This document shows, one piece after another, positions 53,291 through 63,334 of a stretch of 64,000 nucleotides of DNA (within the stretch, counting starts at the first letter, position 1; the number at the start of each line of letters is the position of its first letter). Origin of the DNA: DATAFF01 sp963744915 (GTDB lineage Bacteria; Pseudomonadota; Alphaproteobacteria; Rhizobiales; Aestuariivirgaceae); assembly GCA_963744915.1 (NCBI GenBank), contig CAVUUY010000009.1, forward strand, positions 1-64,000, in the 5' to 3' direction. The translations under genes were made by a program, and so were the position numbers. The notes under the pieces are model-generated. The model did not search any database. It had not been told where the DNA came from and worked only from the letters and a program-made list of their open reading frames with translations.

Positions 53291-54294
53291 GGCGCGGCTG
53301 CCGCCATCTGGGCGGCGAGGCGAAGGGCGGCGATCAGGCTCTGTGGATTGGCGCGCCCGGTGCCGGCGAGCGCCAAGGCCGTGCCATGATCGGGCGAGGT
53401 GCGGATGAAGGGGAGGCCGAGCGTGGTGTTGACGCCTTCGTGGAAGCCGACGGTCTTGATCGGGATCAGCGCCTGGTCGTGATACATGCAGATGATCGCA
53501 TCGAAGCGATTGCGGGTGTCGGCCTGGAAGGCGGTATCGGCGGGCAGCGGGCCGGTGATGTCGAGGCCCTCCGCCTTGAGAGCCGCGACCGCCGGGCCGA
53601 TGATCGTCACCTCCTCGCGGCCGATCTGGCCGCCCTCGCCGGCATGCGGGTTGAGGCCGGTGACGGCAAGCCGCGGCGCGGCGATGCCGAAGCGCTGGGC
53701 AAGCGCCCGAGCCAGCACCCGGGCCTGGCGCTCGATTGCCGCCCGAGACAACCTTCCCGGCACCTCCTTCAGCGGGATATGGACGGTTACCGGCACGCTG
53801 CGCAGCGAACCGACCGACAGCATCATAACCGGCTCGGCGGGATGACCCGCCTTGACCGCCAGATCGGCGAGGAAATCGGTGTGGCCCTCATGGCGGAAGC
53901 CGGCGGCGTAGAGCGTCTCCTTCTGGATCGGATTGGTGACGATTGCGGCGACCTCGCCGGCGAGCACAAGGTCCACCGCCCGCGTGATCGAGCGGATCAC
54001 CGCGCCGGCCTGGCCGGGATCGGGATGTCCGGGAGCCGGAGCCGGCGAAGCGAGCGGGCAGGGCAGGACCGGCAGGCTGGTCCGGAAGGTCGCTGCTGCC
54101 GCGGCCACGTCGCCGATCTCGGTGACCGCGATGTCGAGGCCCAAGGCGCGCGCCCGCTCGCGGAGCAGCGGGGCGTCGCCGATGAGAACGAAAACCGGCC
54201 CCGTAGCGGCCAGCGCGAGCCAGGCCGCTACAGTGATTTCGGGGGCAATGCCCGCCGGTTCGCCCATTGTCAGGGCAAGCGGCAGAGCCGACAT
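53287..54294 (-). CDS. pdxA: 4-hydroxythreonine-4-phosphate dehydrogenase
   Basis: NAD-dependent step of pyridoxal phosphate synthesis. The 335-residue protein begins MSALPLALTMGEPAGIAPEI and has the metal-binding His residues in FRHEGHTDFLA, LNPHAGEGGQIG and MYHDQALIPIK. ATG 54294 is the family start; the open frame reaches 19 codons further upstream into the surA end without similarity. surA ends 19 nt upstream. Confidence 0.95.
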   Translation of the reverse strand: MSALPLALTMGEPAGIAPEITVAAWLALAATGPVFVLIGDAPLLRERARALGLDIAVTEIGDVAAAAATFRTSLPVLPCPLASPAPAPGHPDPGQAGAVIRSITRAVDLVLAGEVAAIVTNPIQKETLYAAGFRHEGHTDFLADLAVKAGHPAEPVMMLSVGSLRSVPVTVHIPLKEVPGRLSRAAIERQARVLARALAQRFGIAAPRLAVTGLNPHAGEGGQIGREEVTIIGPAVAALKAEGLDITGPLPADTAFQADTRNRFDAIICMYHDQALIPIKTVGFHEGVNTTLGLPFIRTSPDHGTALALAGTGRANPQSLIAALRLAAQMAAAAP

Positions 54295-54313
54295 GGCCAA
54301 GGCACCTCGGTAA

Positions 54314-55294
54314 TTACTGCGACTGCAGCGAGGCGTCCTTGTAATCGACAAACGACTTGCGGCGCAATTCCCGGATGGTGGACTCGATCGAGGCGGAATA
54401 TCTTTCGTTGAGGACCATATTTTCCACCATTTCCCGGGTCGGCTTTGGCGGGTTCATCATCTTCTTGCCGCAATAGGCGATCAGCCGCACGCCGTCCTGA
54501 GACGGCATCGGCCCGATCAGCCGTTTGGTGCCGGCCTGGTCCAGCGCCTTGCGCATCTCGGGCGGCATCTTTTCCCCCAACGCCTGGATGGGCTTGCTGG
54601 TCTTGACGTTGAACACCCCGTCCGTCGCCTGGCGCAATGTGGCGCAACCCTTGTAGCGCTCGGCGATCTGCCGGCCTTCGATGGCGCGGGCATAGATGAG
54701 CTGCTCACGCATGGCGCCCGAACTCTGCTCGACGGGGAGGTCGATCTGAATGACCTCATAGAGCTGGACCGGCTTGAAGCGCGGATCATTGACGATGTTG
54801 TTGAACCGCTGATCGATCTCGGCGGGGTCGGCAGTGGTCTTCTTCTGGCCGTCCTTGTTCATCAGCCAGCGCATCACGATGGTCGAGGTGACGTGACGCT
54901 TGAGAGCCCCGATCGACACGCCCTTGTCCTTGAGCTTCTCGCGCAAGCCGTCGACCGTGGTGTTGGCGCCCTTGGCCAACTTCTCGATCGACTCGTCGAG
55001 CTGCTTGTCGGTTATGTCGACCTTGTTGCGCTTGGCCTCGGAGCGCACCACGACGTCATCGATGAGGCTGTCCAGCGCCTTCTTGCGCTGATCGCCGGTT
55101 TCCGGCCGGTAGCCAAGGGCCTCGCGCAGCTTGATCCGCTGGTCGACGTCGTAATCGGTGATCGGCTCGTCGTCGACGGTCACCAGCACCCGGTAGGACG
55201 TGGCTCCCGCCGAGGGAGACAGCAAGGAAATGGCGAGCCCGACAAGTGCCAGCACCGACAGGGTCCACCGCCAATATTTCATGCGCTCCACCAT
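54314..55294 (-). CDS. surA: Periplasmic chaperone SurA-like peptidylprolyl isomerase
   Basis: A 326-residue exported protein: signal peptide (MKYWRWTLSVLALVGLAISL), N-terminal SurA domain (VLVTVDDEPITDYDVDQRIKLREALGY) and a PpiC-like region (about 180-290), ending in the RREL..KSFVDYKDASLQSQ-type tail. SurA escorts outer-membrane proteins to BAM. Start is ATG 55294 or 55282. The coding frame is open upstream and joins the lptD reading frame because of an indel in lptD, so automated calling may report one 1121-residue fusion. Confidence 0.85.
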   Translation of the reverse strand: MVERMKYWRWTLSVLALVGLAISLLSPSAGATSYRVLVTVDDEPITDYDVDQRIKLREALGYRPETGDQRKKALDSLIDDVVVRSEAKRNKVDITDKQLDESIEKLAKGANTTVDGLREKLKDKGVSIGALKRHVTSTIVMRWLMNKDGQKKTTADPAEIDQRFNNIVNDPRFKPVQLYEVIQIDLPVEQSSGAMREQLIYARAIEGRQIAERYKGCATLRQATDGVFNVKTSKPIQALGEKMPPEMRKALDQAGTKRLIGPMPSQDGVRLIAYCGKKMMNPPKPTREMVENMVLNERYSASIESTIRELRRKSFVDYKDASLQSQ

Positions 55295-55308
55295 GCCGCG
55301 CTCACCCG

Positions 55309-57658
55309 TCAAAGACCCTTGCCGATGCTGCCGCCGCCGAGCGTCTTGAGCTGGACCGAGAGCTGAATTCGAGCGGTTCGGCTCGATGTCGCGGTCCTTC
55401 TGATATTCTTCCTGGTAGGACAGCCGGACATCGGCGCAGTCGCAGTCATAGCCAACACCCACAACATTGCGGATCATGCTGTCGGATTCGACGTCGTAGC
55501 GGAACCCGCCGAAAACGCTCCAGCCCCCATAAAGCGCATAGTCTGCCGTCGCCCAGATCTGCTGGCGCGCATCGTCGCGGCCGTAGATCGGTTCCTGTTC
55601 GAGATTAACGTAGTTCACGGCAGCATTGAGGCGGTTGATATCGAAGTTCATGCCCGCCTCCATGGCGTGAACGTCGAATGTCTGCTGGTCGAACCGCGCC
55701 TCGGCGGTGAAGCGGAAATTGTCGAATGGCTGCAGCGCCACCGCACTGACGAGATCGGATTGGGTGGTCTCGAGACCGGAATCGTCCTGGAAGCTGTTGG
55801 CGCCCGCGACATGGTAGCTCTCGCCGAAGCTTGCCCGGACGAAGCCGCCCTGCGGGAAGAGCATGCTGTAGAGCATGCCGGCATTGACGCGGGTGCCACC
55901 CTCGAAACGGTCGAGGCCGGTGAAGCGGTCATGCAGGAAGAGGCTGGTCGCAGAGAAGTCGAGGGTGATGGCGTCCTCATTGCCGATGCGGTCGCGATCG
56001 ACCTCGTTCGAGGCGGCGATCACCTGAACCACGGGCGTCACGATCTGCTGGCCGAGCGTGTCGCTGCGCACGAACGGCCAGCGCAGATCGATGCCGCCGG
56101 TCGGCAGGAGCCGGCTCGTGACCTGCGCGTCCTGCAGACGGCTCGGGTCGACGTCATTGGGCAGCTTGCCGTTGTCGTTGGGCAGGTTGTCGTTGGCATA
56201 GACATCGCCCCGCAACCGGCCGAAGGGGGTGATCTGGACGCCGTCGCCGGTCGTCACCTCGCGGTGCCAATGCATCTGGGCAATGCCGCGGGTCTGCTGG
56301 GTTCCCTGCTCGACGGTGGAATAGGGGATCAGCGGGTCCTTGCGGAACACCGCATAGATGTCGGTGTCGAAGCCGAGTATGCCGCCGAAGATTGGCCGAT
56401 CGACGACGTAGTCGTGCTGGATATAGGGGGCGACGACCGGGAACTGGCCATCGTTGTCGCCCTCGAGCAGGCCTTTGAACTGATAGGCGCGGGCCGCGAA
56501 GTAGTTCCGGTCGTTGATGCCGGTCAGATAGATGACGTTGTCGAGCTCGGTGCGCTCGTCGATGTCATAGCGGCGCATGAAGGTGTCGTCGGTGGTGGCG
56601 GTGATGTCCCAGCCCCAGGTCCATTTCTGATTGATGCGGAAATCGCCCTGGGTCCGGACGAAGCCGCGGAAGTGCCGGTCGCCGGGCGCCGGGAGATCGG
56701 TGTTGGTCTGGTACATGCCGCCGGCATCGACGGTGTAGACGCCGTCGTCGAGGCGATGCCGCCACAGGGCGCGCCCGAGCACACCGTCATTGGTGGTGAA
56801 CAGCGGCCGCACCGTCAGGTCGTAATTGGGGGCGAGATTGAAGAAATAGGGGGTCTCGATGCCGAAGCCGTAGTCGGTCGAGTGATAGAAGGTCGGGGTG
56901 AGGAAGCCGCTGGCGCGCTTCGCCGAGGGATCGGGATGCGACAGATAGGGCAGCCAGAACACCGGGATGCCGGCGAGCTCGAGCGTGACGTTGTGGTGGT
57001 ACATGCGCTTCAGCGCGGCATCATGCTCGACCCTGGCCGATTTCAGCTGCCAGAACGGGACGCCATTCGGCAGCACGCAATATTTGCACCGGGTGTAGAT
57101 GACATGGTCGAAGACCGCGAGGTTGCCGTCGCGGCGCACCACATAGTCGGCGGTGAGCGTCGCATCATTGGTCAGCAGCAGCCGGAGATGGCGGGCAAAG
57201 CCGTTGCGGAAATGATCCTCGATCTGCGCCACATCGGCTTCGAGCACCGTGCCGCCGGGGTCGATCAGGCGGACCTCGCCCTCGGCGTTGAACTGGTCGG
57301 TGCGGCGGTTGTAGGTCACCTTGGTCGCGTCGAGCACATAGCGACCATAGGTTATCCGCACCTGGCCGGTGGCGACGGCGATCTCGGTGGCCGGGTCATA
57401 GACCAGATGCTCGGCCTCGACATTGACGGGCGATCCCTTGGCCGGCTGGCGCAGCGCGGGAAGGGGAATCTCGGGGCCGTTCTTCTTGGCCGGCTTGTCG
57501 GTCTTGAGGTCCGATTTCTCGGCCATGGCCGGGGCAGGGAATGAAAAAGCGAACAAACTCAATAGGATAGCGGTCAGGAAGGGCAAAGCCCACCTGTCGT
57601 GCAGTTTGGTGAAATTCACCAGCTTCACGATCCCCGGATCCCTGCTTCTATCCCCCAT
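55309..57658 (-). CDS. lptD: LPS-assembly protein LptD, 3' end frameshifted
   Basis: The outer-membrane beta-barrel that inserts LPS. After a signal peptide (LPFLTAILLSLFAFSFPAPAM) come the OstA-like periplasmic domain (VNVEAEHLVYDPATEIAVATG) and the LptD barrel (NVTLELAGIPVFWLPYLSHPDPSAKR, CVLPNG with conserved Cys, CDCADV). At about 55368 an extra base (an A on the coding strand in GAATT) shifts the frame; the other frame continues as IQLSVQLKTLGGGSIGKGL and stops at 55309-55311, a normal LptD end. As written, the open frame instead runs into surA. ATG 57658 is one possible start; GTG 57628 is another. lptF and lptG are not next to it. Confidence 0.85.
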
Positions 57659-57895
57659 CCGCGATCCGTTCGCCCCCAAGGCCGGATCACGGAATCTTCC
57701 ATATTATTACACCCACGCCACCCCTTGTGAGAAGAACATTCGCGCGCCTCTCGGCCGGCGATTTTCGGCGCCGGAATCAATTGCTTGAAAAAGAGTAAAC
57801 CGGTTCGGGCGGTTCTGGCAACGAAGCGGGATTGCGGGGGCGGTCGGGCGACTGTAAGTGTTCGTCATAGCATCAAATTCCCGGGACCCGTGGCC
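57659..57895. other. Divergent lptD-pepA intergenic region
   Basis: This gap of 237 nt separates the divergently transcribed lptD and pepA genes and should hold both promoters. It is less GC-rich than its surroundings around 57690-57800. In most Rhizobiales lptF and lptG lie between pepA and lptD, and neither is here. No clear promoter pair was found. Confidence 0.5.
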
Positions 57896-59386
57896 ATGAA
57901 AATCCGCTTTGCACCCCCCGCGATGCCCAAGCAGGGCGTGCTCGTTCTTCTGGTTGCAGAAGGCGGAACGCTGGCGGGGAGCGCCGACAAGCTGGCCGAG
58001 GCCGGCCGGGGGGCGCTCCGGCGGGCGATCGCCAAGGCGTCCTTCGAGGGCAAGAAGGATCAGACGCTCGACCTGGTGCTACCGGAAGGTGCGGGTCCCG
58101 ACCGGCTGCTGCTCTACGGCGTCGGCAATCCGGAGAAGCTGCAGGCCCGCGACGTCGAGCTCCTGGGCGGCGGCATCGGCGGCGTCCTGCTTGGGTGGCG
58201 GGTGAACGAAGCGACGATCGCGCCCGAGCTGCCGGGCGAGTCGGCGCTGACGCAATCCGAGGTTGCAGCTCTCCTCGCCTCCGGGCTCAGGCTGCGCTCC
58301 TACAGCTTCCTCAAATACAAGTCGCCCAAGGCCAACGACCGCCCCAAGCTCGAGCGGGTGGCGTTCCTGGTCGACCAGCCGGCGGCAGCCAAAAGGGCCT
58401 ATCTGCCGCTGGATGCGGTGGACGAGGGGGTGGCGACCGCCCGCGACCTCGTCAACGAACCGGCCAATATTCTCTATCCCGAGGAGTTTGCGGCGCGCGC
58501 CGAGCGGCTCAACGAGATCGGCCTCGAAGTCGAGGTGCTCACCCCCAAAGACATGAAAAAGCTCGGCATGCAGGCGCTGCTGGCGGTGGCGCAGGGCTCG
58601 GCCCACCAGGCACGGCTGGTGGTGATGCGCTGGAATGGCGGCAAGGAAGGCGATGCCCCGGTGGCCTTCATCGGCAAGGGCGTGACCTTCGATACCGGCG
58701 GCATCTCGATCAAACCGGCGGCCGGCATGGAGGACATGAAGGGCGACATGGCGGGGGCGGCCTGCGTCGTCGGCCTGATGCAGGCGCTGGCTTTGCGCAA
58801 GGCCAAGGCCAATGTCGTCGGGATCATCGGCTGCGTCGAGAACATGCCATCGGGCAACGCCCAGCGGCCGGGCGACATCGTGAAATCGGCGTCGGGCCAG
58901 ACCATCGCGGTGCTCAACACCGATGCCGAGGGACGGTTGGTGCTGGCCGATGCCCTGTGGTACTGCCAGGACCGCTTCAAGCCGAAATTCATGCTCGATC
59001 TCGCCACCCTGACCGGCGCCATCCTGGTTGCCCTCGGCAAGGAGCATGCCGGGCTGTTCAGCAACAATGACGAGCTTGCCGACCGGGTCATCCAGGCGGG
59101 GATCGAGACCGGCGAGAAGGTGTGGCGCCTGCCGCTGTCGCCGGACTATGACAAGATGATCGACAGCGACATCGCCGACATGAAGAACATCGGCGGTCGC
59201 AATGCCGGCTCGATCACCGCCGCGCAGTTTCTGCAGCGGTTCGTCAACGGCCTGCCTTGGGTTCATCTCGACATAGCGGGGGTCGGCATGGATGCGACGA
59301 AGAACGCGATCAACCAGTCATGGGGCAGCGGCTGGGGCGTGCGGCTGCTGAACCGGCTGGTGGCCGACAACTACGAGTCCCGCTAG
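57896..59386 (+). CDS. pepA: Leucyl aminopeptidase (M17)
   Basis: A 496-residue cytosolic two-metal aminopeptidase. The catalytic domain shows the metal and active-site motifs GKGVTFDTGGISIKP (Lys and Asp), MKGDMAGAA, and the family signature NTDAEGRLVLADAL. ATG 57896 (MKIRFAPPAMPKQ) is preferred. holC follows, a pairing (pepA-holC) conserved in proteobacteria. Confidence 0.95.
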   Translation: MKIRFAPPAMPKQGVLVLLVAEGGTLAGSADKLAEAGRGALRRAIAKASFEGKKDQTLDLVLPEGAGPDRLLLYGVGNPEKLQARDVELLGGGIGGVLLGWRVNEATIAPELPGESALTQSEVAALLASGLRLRSYSFLKYKSPKANDRPKLERVAFLVDQPAAAKRAYLPLDAVDEGVATARDLVNEPANILYPEEFAARAERLNEIGLEVEVLTPKDMKKLGMQALLAVAQGSAHQARLVVMRWNGGKEGDAPVAFIGKGVTFDTGGISIKPAAGMEDMKGDMAGAACVVGLMQALALRKAKANVVGIIGCVENMPSGNAQRPGDIVKSASGQTIAVLNTDAEGRLVLADALWYCQDRFKPKFMLDLATLTGAILVALGKEHAGLFSNNDELADRVIQAGIETGEKVWRLPLSPDYDKMIDSDIADMKNIGGRNAGSITAAQFLQRFVNGLPWVHLDIAGVGMDATKNAINQSWGSGWGVRLLNRLVADNYESR

Positions 59387-59429
59387 GCCGCCGCCCGGCG
59401 CTGCCACGATGGGGCAGCAAGAGAAAGCC

Positions 59430-59882
59430 ATGGGAGAGGTGCATTTCTATCATCTCGAAAGCCAGCCGCTGCAGCGCGTCCTGACGGTGCTGTTGAAAAA
59501 GGCGCTGGAGCGTGATTGGCGCGTGGTGGTGCAGGCGGGCAGCGACGAGCGGGTGGAATGGCTCTCGAACGAGCTGTGGACCTTCAGCGACGATTCGTTC
59601 CTGCCGCATGGCAGCGCCCGCGACGGCCATGGCGAGCGCCAGCCGGTTTGGATCACCGCCGGTCCGGATGCACCGAACCGGCCGCAGCTCCGGATCTATC
59701 TCGATGGGGTGCCGATCGTCGCCGACGACCGGCTCGAGCGCATCATCTACCTGTTCGATGCCCGCGATGCCGAGGCGCTGGAGGCAGCACGGGCCGAATG
59801 GCGCCGCGTGGCGTCGCAGGGGCAGCAGCCGGTCTATTGGCGCGAGGACGAGCACGGGCGCTGGACCCGCGGGTCGGGATAG
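59430..59882 (+). CDS. holC: DNA polymerase III chi subunit
   Basis: A 150-residue chi subunit of the clamp-loader complex, which binds SSB at the lagging strand. It starts MGEVHFYHLESQPLQRVL and has KALERDWRVVVQAG, LWTFSDDSFLPHG and IIYLFDARD, the conserved chi pattern. ATG 59430 matches typical starts; ATG 59409 is in frame. It is directly after pepA. Confidence 0.92.
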   Translation: MGEVHFYHLESQPLQRVLTVLLKKALERDWRVVVQAGSDERVEWLSNELWTFSDDSFLPHGSARDGHGERQPVWITAGPDAPNRPQLRIYLDGVPIVADDRLERIIYLFDARDAEALEAARAEWRRVASQGQQPVYWREDEHGRWTRGSG

Positions 59883-59919
59883 ACGCGCCGCCGCCACCGG
59901 CGAGGTGAGCGCGGACGAT

Positions 59920-59948
59920 TGGACGGGCGCGCCTTCCCCCGCTATAGG
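59920..59948 (+). promoter_or_regulatory. Candidate promoter for flavoprotein gene
   Basis: TTGGAC (59920-59925) and TATAGG (59943-59948, in a GCTATAGG context common in alphaproteobacteria) are 17 nt apart, 29 nt upstream of the start of the following gene. Confidence 0.55.
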
Positions 59949-59977
59949 AGCGCCAAAGAACGGGAGCAGTGCTCGAA

Positions 59978-62398
59978 ATGAAGTCGCAGGCGCGGGTTGT
60001 CATTGTGGGCGGCGGGATCATGGGCGTCGGCCTCCTCTATCACCTGGTGGAGGAGGGATGGAGCGACGTCGTGCTGGTCGAGAAGGGAGAGCTGACCTCG
60101 GGATCGACCTGGCACGCCGCCGGCCAGTGCCCGCATTTCAACGGCTCGCTCAATCTCACCAAGATGCATGTCTACGGCACCGAGCTTTATCCCAAGCTCG
60201 AGGCGCTGACCGGGGTCGCGGTGTCGTGGCACGGCTGCGGCGGCGTCCGGCTGGCCGTCACCGACGATGAGGTCGACTGGTTCAAATATGTCCATGGCCT
60301 GGCGCGGCTCGCCGGCTACGAGGCGGAGATCGTAGGCCCCAACGAGGTCAAGACCTATCACCCCCTTGTCGAGATTTTCGGGGTCAAGGCGGCCTACGTC
60401 ACCTTCACCGACGGCCATGTGGCACCGGCCGATATCACCAACGCCATGGCGGCCGGCGCCCGCCGCGGCGGCGCCACCATCCATCGCCGCTGCCGCGCCA
60501 CCGACATCCGCCGCCTGCCGTCGGGCGAGTGGGAGGTCGTCACCGAGCGCGGCACCATCCGCTGCGAGCATGTGGTGAATGCGGCCGGCTCCTATGCCGA
60601 CGTGGTCGGCGCGTGGACCGGCCACACCGTGCCGATCGCCAATCTCCTGCATCATTACGTGATCACCGAGCCGTTGCAGGAGCTCATCGATCGCGAGCGC
60701 GAGCTGCCGGTGCTGCGCGATCCGTGGTCGCATTGCTACATGCGCGAGGAGACCAACGGCGTGCTGGTCGGGCCCTACGAGACGGCGGGTGCCCATGTCT
60801 GCTTCGGCGGTGGCCCGCCGGCCTGGGATTTCGAATCGGAGCTCGTTCCGCCCGAGCTCGAGCGGCTCATGCCATGGCTCGAAAAGGCCGGCGAAAGGCT
60901 GCCGCTGTTCAACCGGGCCGGCCTAAAATCGGTGGTCTCGGGTGCCATCACCCACACGCCGGACTCCAATTTCCTGCTCGGTCCGGCGCATGGTGCGCCC
61001 GGCTATTGGATGGCCAATGGCGCATCGATCGGCATCTGCCAAGGTGCCGGGGCCGGCAAATATCTCGCCCAGTGGATGGTCCACGGCCAGGCCGAAATCA
61101 ATATGCGCGAGTTCGATCCGCGGCGGTTCGGCGCGTGGGCAGGCGGCGACTATGCGAAGGTTACCGCCATCGAGGACTATCATCACATGTACTACTGCTA
61201 CCGGCCAGGCGAGCAGCATGCGGCGGGCCGGCCGGTGCGCCGGTCGAGCCTGTTCGAGCGTCTCGGCGCGGCCGGGGCGCAGTTCCAGCAGGTCATGGGC
61301 TGGGAGCGTCCGCGCTGGTACGACAAAAGCGGTGCGGGCGAGCGCTTTTCCTTCCGCCGCAGCAATTGGTGGCCGGCGGTGCGCGAGGAATGCCTGGCGG
61401 TGCGCAACGCGGTCGGGCTCATGGACCTGTCGAGCTTCGCCAAATTCGAGCTCCGGGGCACCGGCGCGCAGGCGATGCTGTCGCGTCTCTGCGCCAACCG
61501 CATTCCCGGCCGCGATGGCGGCATCGTGCTCGCCCATATGCTGACCGATGCGGGCTTCATCGAGAGCGAGCTCACCATCACCCGGCTGGCTGGCGACCAC
61601 TATTTCCTGTTGTCGGCCGCCACCGCCGAGCTGCAGGACGAAGATCGGTTGCGCCAGGCCCTGCCGTCCGACGGCGCCTGCACGCTCGACAATGTTACCG
61701 AGGCCTATGGCACGCTCGTCCTTGCCGGACCGCGCTCGCGCGAGGTCCTCGCCGCCCTCACCAGCGTCGATCTCGGCAACGCCGCCTTCCCCTGGCTGAC
61801 CGGGCGGATCATCACGGTGGCCGGGGTCGAGAATGTCCGGGCGCTGCGGATCAACTATGTCGGCGAGCTCGGCTACGAACTCCATTGCCCGATGGCGGCG
61901 ATGCCGAGCGTGTTCGAGGCACTGATGCGCGAAGGCGAACGGCACGGCATCAAGCTGTTCGGCACCTATGCGATGAATGCGCTGCGCATGGAGAAGGCGT
62001 ATCGCGCCTTTGGCGGGGAGCTGACAAACGAAGTCACGATGATCGAGGGGGCGATGGAGCGATTTGTCGATTTTCGCAAGGACTTCGTCGGCAAGGCGGG
62101 CACGCTCAAATCGAAGCAGGAGGGGCCGCGTCTGCAGCTCGTCTATCTCGAGCTTGCCGCCACCGATGCCGACTGCCGCGGCAATGAGCCGGTCTATCAT
62201 GACGGCCGCCTGGTCGGGATCACCACCGGCGGCGCCTATGGGCATGCGGTCGAGAAATCGCTGGCCTTCGCCTATGTCAGGCCCGATCTCGCACGCGCCG
62301 CCGGCGAATTCGCGGTCGAGCTTCATGGCGCGCGCCATGTGGCGCGGATGATCCCGGAGCCGGCCTACGATCCCGAGAATGCCAGGCTAAAGGGCTGA
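59978..62398 (+). CDS. DMGDH/sarcosine-dehydrogenase-like FAD-GcvT protein
   Basis: An 806-residue two-part enzyme. The N-terminal DAO-type domain starts with the FAD motif VVIVGGGIMGVGLLYHL and has GSTWHAAGQ, the site whose His is covalently bound to FAD in mammalian dimethylglycine and sarcosine dehydrogenases. After an FAO linker domain (about 380-440) comes a GcvT-like folate-binding region (from about 450) and the GcvT C-terminal barrel, ending AYDPENARLKG. Such enzymes demethylate N-methylated glycines or related amines, passing the methyl to tetrahydrofolate. The exact substrate is unknown. ATG 59978 is preferred to GTG 59969. A DMT transporter follows by 8 nt. Confidence 0.88.
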   Translation: MKSQARVVIVGGGIMGVGLLYHLVEEGWSDVVLVEKGELTSGSTWHAAGQCPHFNGSLNLTKMHVYGTELYPKLEALTGVAVSWHGCGGVRLAVTDDEVDWFKYVHGLARLAGYEAEIVGPNEVKTYHPLVEIFGVKAAYVTFTDGHVAPADITNAMAAGARRGGATIHRRCRATDIRRLPSGEWEVVTERGTIRCEHVVNAAGSYADVVGAWTGHTVPIANLLHHYVITEPLQELIDRERELPVLRDPWSHCYMREETNGVLVGPYETAGAHVCFGGGPPAWDFESELVPPELERLMPWLEKAGERLPLFNRAGLKSVVSGAITHTPDSNFLLGPAHGAPGYWMANGASIGICQGAGAGKYLAQWMVHGQAEINMREFDPRRFGAWAGGDYAKVTAIEDYHHMYYCYRPGEQHAAGRPVRRSSLFERLGAAGAQFQQVMGWERPRWYDKSGAGERFSFRRSNWWPAVREECLAVRNAVGLMDLSSFAKFELRGTGAQAMLSRLCANRIPGRDGGIVLAHMLTDAGFIESELTITRLAGDHYFLLSAATAELQDEDRLRQALPSDGACTLDNVTEAYGTLVLAGPRSREVLAALTSVDLGNAAFPWLTGRIITVAGVENVRALRINYVGELGYELHCPMAAMPSVFEALMREGERHGIKLFGTYAMNALRMEKAYRAFGGELTNEVTMIEGAMERFVDFRKDFVGKAGTLKSKQEGPRLQLVYLELAATDADCRGNEPVYHDGRLVGITTGGAYGHAVEKSLAFAYVRPDLARAAGEFAVELHGARHVARMIPEPAYDPENARLKG

Positions 62399-62406
62399 AA
62401 GCCGGC

Positions 62407-63333
62407 ATGGTCAGCACGCCCGTTGCCGATCGCGACGCCATTGCCTCGCGCGCCTCGACGGGCATCTTCCTGATGTTCGGCGCCATGGCCATTCTCCCCG
62501 CCATGGATGCCATCGGCAAGCACCTCGGGCCGTTTCTGCCGGTGCTCGTCATCGTCTGGGGGCGGCTGGTGTTCGCGACGTTGTTCACGCTCCCGGCGGT
62601 GCTTGTCCGCCATGGCCTCGCCGGCGCGATCCGGCCGCAGCGGCCGCTGGTGCAGCTGACCCGCAGCCTGCTGATGGTGGTGTCGACGACGGCCTTTTTT
62701 GCCGGTCTGCGCTACCTGCCGATCGCCGACACGCTGGCCATCTTCTTCATCATGCCGCTCGTCGTCACCGCGCTGTCGCCGCTGGTGCTGGGCGAGCATG
62801 TCGGGGTGCGGCGCTGGAGCGCCGTCGTGGTCGGGTTCATCGGCACGCTGATCATCATCCGGCCCGGCTTCCACGCGGTGAATGTCGGCACGCTGTGGGC
62901 GCTGTTGGCCGGCGTGTCGATGGCGGTCTTTTTCCTGCTGACACGCAAGATTGCCGGCTCGATCGATGCGCTGATCAACAATTTCCAGACGACTTTCATA
63001 GGCGCAATGGTGGTGAGCCTGGCCCTGCCGTTGGTCTGGCAGTCGCCGGGCCTGGAGAATTGGGGGCTGCTGGCGGTGATGGGGGCGGTGGCGGCGCTTG
63101 GCCATTACGCCATGGTGCGCGCCTATGACTTCGCCAGTGCGCCGACGCTTGCACCGCTCGCCTATACCGAGATGGTCTCGGCGACCATCATCGGCTATTT
63201 CGTCTTCGGCGATTTTCCGGACGTCTGGACGGTGGTCGGCGTCGCCATCCTGATCGGCTCGGCGATCTATATCTCGCTCCGCGAAAGCCGGCTCGGGCGG
63301 CCGCGCCAGGCTCGCGAAACGGCGACGATGTAG
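62407..63333 (+). CDS. DMT (EamA) family transporter
   Basis: A 308-residue membrane protein with ten predicted helices in two EamA halves (GIFLMFGAMAILPAMDAIGK and VGTLWALLAGVSMAVFFLL). DMT carriers usually export amino acids or metabolites. Being 8 nt downstream of the flavoprotein gene it probably moves a related compound, which is inference from position only. It converges with the SMP-30 gene, with one nucleotide between the stops. Confidence 0.88.
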   Translation: MVSTPVADRDAIASRASTGIFLMFGAMAILPAMDAIGKHLGPFLPVLVIVWGRLVFATLFTLPAVLVRHGLAGAIRPQRPLVQLTRSLLMVVSTTAFFAGLRYLPIADTLAIFFIMPLVVTALSPLVLGEHVGVRRWSAVVVGFIGTLIIIRPGFHAVNVGTLWALLAGVSMAVFFLLTRKIAGSIDALINNFQTTFIGAMVVSLALPLVWQSPGLENWGLLAVMGAVAALGHYAMVRAYDFASAPTLAPLAYTEMVSATIIGYFVFGDFPDVWTVVGVAILIGSAIYISLRESRLGRPRQARETATM

Positions 63334-63334
63334 G

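Noticed and set aside
54314..57679. A natural LptD-SurA fusion protein
   Set aside because: The other frame encodes a normal LptD end and stop, and SurA retains its own signal peptide and start, so an indel explains the fusion better.
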